From the NCBI GenBank assembly GCA_016946835.1, contig JACVTC010000364.1:1-38324 (forward strand): DNA of 38,324 nucleotides. Reading direction: 5' to 3'. This DNA is from Neocallimastix lanati (nom. inval.). Its lineage: Eukaryota; Neocallimastigomycota; Neocallimastigomycetes; Neocallimastigales; Neocallimastigaceae. The first letter of the stretch is position 1. Each line of letters starts with the position of its first letter. The position numbers were made by a program, and so were the translations under genes. Positions 31,001-38,324 of this stretch are shown here, piece by piece. The notes under the pieces are model-generated. The model saw only the letters and a list, made by a program, of their open reading frames with translations. It made no database searches and had not been told where the DNA came from.

Positions 31001-33364
31001 AATGTGATTTCTTTAAAGAAGAAGTTGAGCTCCTTGGTCATACTCTTTCTACTAAGGGTATAAAACCTATGAATTCTAAAATAAAAGTTATTGCTAATTG
31101 GTTACCTCCTTCTAATTTAAAACAGTTACGTTCTTTCTTAGGGGCAATTGGATATTACCGGAAATTCATTAGCCATTTTGCCCAAATTGCTAAACCTTTA
31201 TATGATTTAACAAAAAAGAATGTTCCTTTTGTTTGGTCTACCGAATCTAATAATGCATTTGAATTTTTAAAAATTCGTCTTATTAATGCACCTATATTGT
31301 CACCTCCAAATTTTGATAAACCATTTATTGTTCGTTCAGATGCATCTAAATCAGGAATTGGCGGGGTACTACTTCAGTTAGACGATGACAACATTGAGAA
31401 GCCATTATATTATGAAAGTAGGACACTTTCCAATTCTGAAATCAATTATAGCATTACAGAACTTGAGGGGCTTGCCGCATTTTACTGTGTCATGAAATTT
31501 AAACCTTTTCTCACTGGTAATAGTTTTGAGACAATTCTTTATACCGATCATAAGCCTTTAGTTTACATATTTAAAAATAAAGAACCTTCTTCAGCAAGGC
31601 ATGTCAAATGGATAACTGAGTTCAGTATTTTAAAAATTAAAGTGTTATATGAAGAGGGGAGGAGGAATGTAGTTGCTGATGCACTATCTAGATTACATTC
31701 TAACAATGAAAAATATATAATCAAAAATATAAAAAATGATGATAAACATATAAAAAATAAAAATAAAAGAAATAATATAAAAAATTATAATAAAGACGTA
31801 TTCAACCAAGTTATAAATAATGAAATTCAAAATTGTGAAATTAAAAATAATGAAGAAATTAGAAATAAGAAAAATACTAAAATTAATAAAATAAAAGAGT
31901 TAGTGGATGAAATTAAGATCAATAGTAATAATGAAAATTACGAAATGGAATATGAGGAAATTAAAAATAATGTAAATAACATTAATAAGTTTAATAAGTT
32001 TAATAATAAATTACATAATAATAATAGTGAAAATAATGGAGTGGAAAATAAATTGAATGTGAATTATATGGTATTTCAAACTGAAGAAAATAATAAACAT
32101 AGTTTTAATAATAATGATAATAATAATAATAATATTAATCATGTTAATACTAATAATAATGATATTGATGATAGTACCGAAATACTAAATGATTTCTATA
32201 AAAAAATAATAAACCAGAAATTTGTATTAATTGATGGAGTTCAGTATTATAAAGATAATAATGAATTAAGAAAAGTAATATTTAATGATAATGAAAAATG
32301 GGAACTTATTAGTAAAGCTCATTGTTTAGGACATGAAGGTAACTTTAAAACCTACCATCGTTTGAAAAGGAACTATTATTGGATAGGAATGAATAAGGAT
32401 ATCAGATTATTTATTAAATCTTGTCATGTATGTCAATTATGTAAACCACAACCACCGAATGTATTTACAGAAGATTTAGCTACACCCCCAGGTCTACCTT
32501 TTACTCGGGTAGGATTGGATTTAGTTGGACCCTTATACGAATCTTTCAGAGGTAATAAATATATAATAGTACTTGTAGATTATTTAACAAAATGGGTGGA
32601 AGCTGAAGCATTAGCCAAAACAGAATCAGAAGATGTCATTAGATTTTTAAATAATATATTTTCAAGACACGGGATTCCAGAGATATTAATTACTGATAAT
32701 GGCCCGCAATTCATATCTGATAAAACAAAAGCTTTCCTAGATTTAAATGATGTCTATGTACATTATATTAGTACTTATCATCCTGCTTCTAACGGAGAAG
32801 TTGAAAACAGGAATAGAGAAATAGTCAAATATATTAGAATTCTTAAAAGCCAATTTAAAGAATTAAGTAAACAAAATCAAGAATGGGATGATATTTTACC
32901 TAGTGCACTTTGGGCTTTAAGAACAACAAAAAATGAAGTTACTAAATTTAGTAGTTTCGAATTACTCTATGGTAGGAAAGACTTACAACCATTTGAATTA
33001 GCAATTAATATTGACAAAAGATTTCCTGAAGAATCAGAAGAAGAATATTTTGTTCGAAAATTTATTAATCACCATAATTGGATTTCTGAAGCAATCAAAA
33101 ATATTGAAACTGCAAATGAATTATGGAAAGATAGGAGAAGACAGATTAAAAGATTAAGAAGTGAATTCAAACCAGGAGACCTAGTTTTAGTTAGAAATTT
33201 CAATCGAAGGAAACTAGACCCTTATTATATCGGACCATTAAAAATAGTTAAACAGCAATTTAATACTGTCACAGTATGTGATCCTTATACGAACGAAATT
33301 GCAGAGAGAAACATTCATCTAAAAAATGTAATTCCATATATTAGTAATTTCCTAAATTATAATC

Positions 33365-33369
<5 letters not shown>
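27880..33369 (+). CDS. pol: Pol polyprotein of element 4
   Basis: About 1,829 codons, unbroken; much longer than Pol of element 3 because of Asn-rich inserts: ~250 residues at the N-terminus, ~200 between protease and reverse transcriptase, and ~170 between RNase H and integrase. Protease F-L-D-S-C-A-S (D at 29359) with a normal ILIG; reverse transcriptase with Y-I-D-D (30898-30903); RNase H (D at 31339, DALSRL end); HHCC finger; D (32518), D (32695), E (32803) spaced 58 and 35; GPL form of GPY/F. Same enzyme order as elements 1-3 but a separate lineage. The inserts sit at domain borders, where they would not disturb folds. Confidence 0.93.
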
Positions 33370-33403
<34 letters not shown>

Positions 33404-33560
33404 ATGATATATATATATAAAAAAAAAAAAAAAAAATTTTGATATATATAAAAAATATAAAAAAAAAATATAAAAAAAATATTATAAAATATATAATAGT
33501 ATTATTAGTTTAATAAATATTTTAATATGCTTATAGACTTCAAGGGACGAAGTCTAAGCT
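33370..33560 (+). other. Untranslated A/T-rich stretch after element 4 pol
   Basis: A-tract, TA repeats, and then AGACTT/AAGTCT (about 33535-33555), a 6 bp hairpin just before the polypurine tract. No gene. Confidence 0.6.
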
Positions 33561-33561
33561 A

Positions 33562-33574
33562 AGTGGGGGCATCT
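33562..33574 (+). promoter_or_regulatory. Polypurine tract region, element 4
   Basis: AGTGGGGGCATCT, ending exactly where the 3' LTR begins TGATGC. Same core as in elements 1 and 3. Confidence 0.75.
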
Positions 33575-34189
33575 TGATGCATGTCCAGTAAAAATAATAG
33601 AAAATAATAGAAAAATTATTTAGAAAAATTATTAATATAAATATTTATTAAAAATTAATTTTATATAATGAATCTTAAAATATATTATTAATATATTATT
33701 AAAGATAATTTATTATTATTAATTATTAAAATATTAAATTAAATAATAATATTAAAAATATTAAAAGAATTGTTGATAATATAGTAAAATTAGTTATATT
33801 AATTATAACGGAGATTGAATGTTTAATTAAATTGATGTTAATATTAAAATAATTTTTAAATAATGTTAAACAAGATGAATTAATAGTTATAAGTAAAAAG
33901 TTATGAATATTTATATTTATTAATTAATTTTAGTGTTTCGATAAATAAAATTTATAAAATTAGTAAAAAATATAATTATGAAAATAATTTATAAATAAAT
34001 ATTTTCTTTTTTTTTAAGGAATAATAATAAAACATGTATTTTTTTTATGATAAAATATAATAAATAAAATAATAAAAGATAAATAAATAAAAAGTAAATA
34101 TAATTATTGTAATATAATATTCTTGGAGTAATTCCCTTTTGCACAAACGCCCAACTAACATATACGGTATTTAATAAAATATCGTATCA
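33575..34189 (+). repeat. D2, 3' LTR of element 4
   Basis: 615 bp, TGATGCATG start fixed by the polypurine tract, TCGTATCA end. Largely unalignable with D1 by eye, although the terminal region (AATTCCC then GCCCA, then GTATCA) is shared with D3 and D4. Confidence 0.75.
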
Positions 34190-34193
34190 CTTC

Positions 34194-34661
34194 TGATACG
34201 TGACCACTATAAAAATGGTATTTAGGTAGATTCTTTAGGTTAAAGAAATACTTAAATATTATTGGTCAATAATAATTTTAGAATAATATATATAATTTTA
34301 GAATAATAATTATTAAACGGAGAATTCTTTTATTTATAAGTTTATACTTATGATAAATTAATTCATATAAATAGCTATTTTATATTTTATTTTAGTATAG
34401 TTAAAAAGAGATATTATATATATTTGAGATAATTAATTATAATATTTATATAAAAGAGTAATAATAATAATAATTGATGTAATAATTAATAATTAATAAT
34501 AAATAAAGAGAACATTAAAAAGATATATTTATTACTTTATTTTGTATTATTGTATGTGTTATTTCTATTTAATATTAGAATATATTATTTTGTCATAATT
34601 CCTTATTGTCATTGCCCACAAATAAATATTAATTTAGATACATAAATAAAATACCGTATCA
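34194..34661 (+). mobile_element. Solo LTR D3
   Basis: 468 bp, TGATAC...GTATCA inverted ends, flanked by CTTC on both sides. Start region like D1. No internal sequence. Confidence 0.75.
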
Positions 34662-34665
34662 CTTC

Positions 34666-35455
34666 TAATACAGAATGAACAAATAATACTAATTGTGCTA
34701 GAATAATATAAATTATTCTAACCTTATAGATTATTCTATTCTATATAATTGGAACTTTCCAATATTCTTCAAATATTACTAAATAGCAATCTTAAGTTAA
34801 TAAATCACTAATTAACTTATAATTCCTTTTTGAATTATCGATCCGATTCCATTATAATGTATTAAAAATCTTTAGCCAAGAATATTGTCCTTGCCCACTT
34901 AATATATTAATATTATATTTCTTTTGTATTATGTTATATTGAAAATAATCAAATCTATTTAATTAGTTATTAAAATTTTCGTTATCAATTTAAATTTATT
35001 TTTAATTACTAAATTTAACTAAACCACAATAAAATATTCTGTATAATCTCTTTATTTTTATTTTATATATATTAGTATTAAACTATTATTAAATAATTAA
35101 TAATTCAATAATATATAACTACTATTTATAACAATAATATTATTAACTAAAATAATAATTCAATTTCAATTTAAATGTTTTATTTATAAAAATAATTAGT
35201 AATTAGTTTATTAAAAAAAATAGTTAGGCTTTACAAATTTTAATTTGATAAAAAAATATAAATACATGTAATTTTAGTGAAATAAAATATAATCAATAAC
35301 TTTCTTTTTATTAAATAAATAATTATATTATTATTTTTCTTTTATAAATTTAAATAAATAAATATTGATTTTAAAACAAATTATTTTTTTTTTATTGTAA
35401 TTTTATTATTTGTGTTAATTATTATTATATTCCTAAAATTATATGAACCATACCA
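34666..35455 (+). mobile_element. Solo LTR C+ (family C, forward)
   Basis: 790 bp, nearly identical to the LTRs of element 3; shares AGCAATCTT with C- against AGAAATCTT in element 3. Flanks CTTC and CTGC do not match exactly. Confidence 0.88.
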
Positions 35456-35459
35456 CTGC

Positions 35460-36147
35460 TGATACAAGATGAAAAGAAAAATAATGATATTTTAAAATTA
35501 TTATTAAATTATATTAATTATATAAAGTTTGTAAAATATATATTATTATAAAATTAAAATTAATTATATAAAAATGATGAATTATATTAATTATAAATCA
35601 TATAAAATAATATTATTATAGTATAAAATTTAATTATTATAATATAAACTTTTATATTAATGTTTATATAAAATATAACAATTATGATTTAATATAGAGA
35701 TAATAATTATAAAAAAAAATATATAAAAATATTATAAAAAAAAAAAAATGTTTTTGTTAAAAAATTATTGATATATGTTAATTAGTAATAATTGATTTAA
35801 TATAAGAAAAATGTTTTAATTAGTTAAGATAGTAGTTTAGTTATTAGTTTTAATAAAATTAGTTGTTTAAGTAATTAATTGTAGAATATTATAATTAAAT
35901 TATAATTATTAATAGTTAATTAATATGATAAAAATAAAATAAAATAAAATAAAATAAAATAAAATAAAATAAAATAAAATAAAATAAAATAAAAATAAAA
36001 TATTACAAAACAAATATCCTAAAATAAAAATTTTAAATAATTAAATAAAATAATTAATATTATTATTAGAATATATAATTTAATACAATTCCCCAATGTA
36101 GCGCCCAAAACCATTGTAAATACGAATATTTAAAATATATCGTATCA
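35460..36147 (+). mobile_element. Solo LTR D4
   Basis: 688 bp, TGATAC...GTATCA, flanked by CTGC on both sides. Contains a run of about 12 AAAAT pentanucleotides near 35930-36000. Inserted at the tail-to-tail junction of C+ and C-. Confidence 0.78.
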
Positions 36148-36150
36148 CTG

Positions 36151-36937
36151 CGGTATGGTTCATATAATTTTAGGAATATAATAATAATTAACACAAATAA
36201 TAAAATTACAATAAAAAAAATAATTTGTTTTAAAATCAATATTTATTTATTTAAATTTATAAAAGAAAAATAATAATATAATTATTTATTTAATAAAAAG
36301 AAATTTATTGATTATATTTTATTTCACTAAAATTACATGTATTTATATTTTTTTATCAAATTAAAATTTGTAAAGCCTAACTATTTTTTTAATAAACTAA
36401 TTACTAATTATTTTTATAAATAAAACATTTAAATTGAAATTGAATTATTATTTTAGTTAATAATATTATTGTTATAAATAGTAGTTATATATTATTGAAT
36501 TATTAATTATTTAATAATAGTTTAATACTAATATATATAAAATAAAAATAAAGAGATTATACAGAATATTTTATTGTGGTTTAGTTAAATTTAGTAATTA
36601 AAAATAAATTTAAATTGATAACGAAAATTTTAATAACTAATTAAATAGATTTGATTATTTTCAATATAACATAATACAAAAGAAATATAATATTAATATA
36701 TTAAGTGGGCAAGGACAATATTCTTGGCTAAAGATTTTTAATACATTATAATGGAATCGGATCGATAATTCAAAAAGGAATTATAAGTTAATTAGTGATT
36801 TATTAACTTAAGATTGCTATTTAGTAATATTTGAAGAATATTGGAAAGTTCCAATTATATAGAATAGAATAATCTATAAGGTTAGAATAATTTATATTAT
36901 TCTAGCACAATTAGTATTATTTGTTCATTCTGTATTA
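36151..36937 (-). mobile_element. Solo LTR C- (family C, reverse)
   Basis: Reverse complement of LTR C: begins GGTATGGTTC, ends CTGTATTA. ACTG lies on both sides (36147-36150 and 36938-36941) if the terminal LTR base is taken as mutated CCA to CCG. With C+ it forms an inverted pair. Confidence 0.87.
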
Positions 36938-36942
36938 ACTGA

Positions 36943-37778
36943 TGGTAAAGAACGAACATATAATGGATTATTAATTAGAATTTCAACTTACTTTAGAATC
37001 CATTATATTATTCTTTACTTAATATTACTTTACTATATTTTCTATACTAAAATATTTTCTAAATATATTTTTTTTTATATTTTTATTAAAAGTTTCTAAA
37101 ATATTATCAATAATTTTATATTTTTATTATTAATATCAATATCTATAATTTAACCTCAAATTTTATTATTTTATTAAAGTGTTTATTATCAATATTAATA
37201 TTTTATTTTTTTTTTCAAATATATTATTATATTATTATTATATTGTATCAATATTAAACTTGTATTCTTTTTAGTATTTTATTTTATTTTTAAATTGATT
37301 ATTTTATATTTTTATTCCCCACAAATAAAATCAAATCTTAATTGATTAATAATAAATATTAAATATATTATAGTTTTTAAATTTATTTTATATAAAATAT
37401 AAGAATTATATTAACATTCTTGATTAAAATAACTTTATTTTTCTGTAAAATCTTTTTAAATTTTGTTTGTTACTTTTCGTATATATTAAATAATTTAGTT
37501 TTAGTATATGAAAAATAATATAAAATTATGTAAACAAAATTTATTAAAATAAAAATACTTATGAATTAGTTAATTTAAATTAATATAAAATTTTAATTAA
37601 TTAGTAATAGTAAATATTTTTTTTTTAAATATGATAATAAAATGTAGAAAGGCTTTACATATTTATTTTTTTTCAAAAAGTATAAATAAGTGAAGTTTTT
37701 CAATAATTAAAATGTAGACAGAAAAAATATTAAAAATAAATAATTAAATAAAATTCTAATAAAACCCGAACCATAACA
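36943..37778 (+). mobile_element. Solo LTR E
   Basis: 836 bp, TGGTAAAG start, CATAACA end, with CTGA on both sides (36939-36942, 37779-37782). Start contains a 10 bp perfect hairpin ATAATGGATT/AATCCATTAT (36960/36997) and TAAAGAA...TTCTTTA. GCTTTACA then TATAAATAAG (37681) as in LTR C. It interrupts a pol fragment. Confidence 0.8.
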
Positions 37779-37782
37779 CTGA

Positions 37783-38324
37783 AGATTTCGTTACAATCAA
37801 TTAGATTTGTCTTATTTAGCCGAGAAAAGAATAGAACCCGTTAAACGAAGTAATAAAGAGGAGAGGCTGAAAGAATTAAGAGAAGGTAGCCTGAATGAAG
37901 ATAAAGAACAAGACCTGGCTGAAAGGGTGACGAATCTAGAACGTCACAACCGCTTGATGGACGGGTTTGAAGAATATCTAATAGAGGACCTAGTGGATAA
38001 GGTAGCCGACACTGAAGTTGGTACCAAATTAGTCCATTTATTTGATCTCTTTCCAAAGTTTCGTTCGGCTTTCCAGAAGAAATTAAAGTTAAAGCCAAAA
38101 ACAACATCAAAAACAATTACCAATGAAAGTGTGATCACTAATGCAGTAAATGTAATAAGTGAAAATAAAATCTCAAAAGTTTATGGGCAAATAGAAGGAC
38201 AAAATGGCGAAATCTTTCTAGACTCTTGTGCTAGTATTAATATGGTTACTCGTGCTGCTTTGAAGAAGTATAAAATAAACAAAAAGCCAGTTGGAAACAT
38301 CACCGAAATGATATTACAAGCATA
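37783..38324 (+). pseudogene. pol: Pol fragment of a fifth element, protease region
   Basis: Open from 37783 to the window end. It aligns with element 4 Pol from its LDLSY segment on: DLVDKVADTEVGTKL, then LFDLFPKFRSAF, then protease FLDSCASINMVT (D near 38219). It is clearly the element 4 lineage but less Asn-rich and less AT-biased. The 5' part (gag and the start of pol) is not in the window, the reading frame hits TGA in the CTGA duplication just upstream, and the right end is cut by the window, so its integrity beyond 38324 is unknown. Confidence 0.85.

Larger units (their letters stand above)
24912..34189 (+). mobile_element. Element 4: divergent Ty3/gypsy retrotransposon
   Basis: Flanked by CTTC on both sides (24908-24911 and 34190-34193). 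It carries a variant primer-binding site, a repeat-rich leader, gag, frameshift site, an intact 1.8 kilo-codon pol, and GGGGGCATCT before the 3' LTR. The Asn content and AAT repeats are much higher than in elements 1-3. The two LTRs are not close copies: the 5' one resembles D3, the 3' one does not. Confidence 0.87.

Noticed and set aside
35930-36000. CRISPR-like or satellite array
   Set aside because: Simple AAAAT pentanucleotide run inside LTR D4, no spacers.

Overview
This 38.3 kb window holds no recognisable host gene. It is a block of Ty3/gypsy-type LTR retrotransposons packed end to end in extremely AT-rich DNA with A-tracts of up to 67 nt and Asn-rich proteins. The standard code is used (TAA, TAG and TGA all behave as stops). 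Base composition, Asn-rich low complexity and density of Ty3/gypsy elements best suit an anaerobic gut fungus (Neocallimastigomycetes). A dictyostelid or another AT-rich fungus cannot be excluded from sequence alone.

Layout. 1-494: AT-rich flank, nothing identified. 495-8488: element 1 (LTR family A, gag, pol with one frameshift). 8493-11080: unit X, an LTR family B 5' LTR, a primer-binding site, a hairpin-array leader and decayed coding sequence, ending in a truncated B LTR. 10950-17361: element 2 (shares that truncated LTR; gag, and pol with a nonsense codon; its 3' end is deleted into the last 39 bp of its 3' LTR). 17366-17887: solo LTR B'. 17892-24907: element 3 (LTR family C, intact gag and pol, near-identical LTRs, the best candidate for recent activity). 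24912-34189: element 4 (LTR family D, divergent lineage, intact gag and pol). 34194-37778: four solo LTRs (D3, C+, D4, C-) and a fifth (E). 37783-38324: the protease-region fragment of a fifth, element-4-like pol.

The units are nearly all separated by exactly 4 bp. The spacer is TTGT three times, then CTTC three times, then CTGC twice, then overlapping ACTG/CTGA. These are target-site duplications, so successive elements landed in, or directly beside, the target duplication of an older LTR.

How the genes work together. In every full element, Gag (capsid-like region plus one CCHC knuckle) is followed by Pol in the -1 frame. At each junction there is a slippery heptamer TTTAAAC or TTTAAAT, a Gag stop, and a stem-loop that in three elements can form an H-type pseudoknot with a downstream GCTTC. 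Pol carries protease, reverse transcriptase, RNase H and a D,D35E integrase with a GPY/F-like C-terminus; I see no chromodomain and no env. The protease active site is DSC, not the usual D[ST]G, in all five copies.

The most unusual content is non-coding. The long 5' leaders contain several RNA domains with perfect or covarying helices: a ~160 nt module shared by elements 1 and 3, tandem bulged hairpins in element 1 and unit X, a multi-helix domain in element 1, another in element 2, and a duplicated hairpin in element 4.
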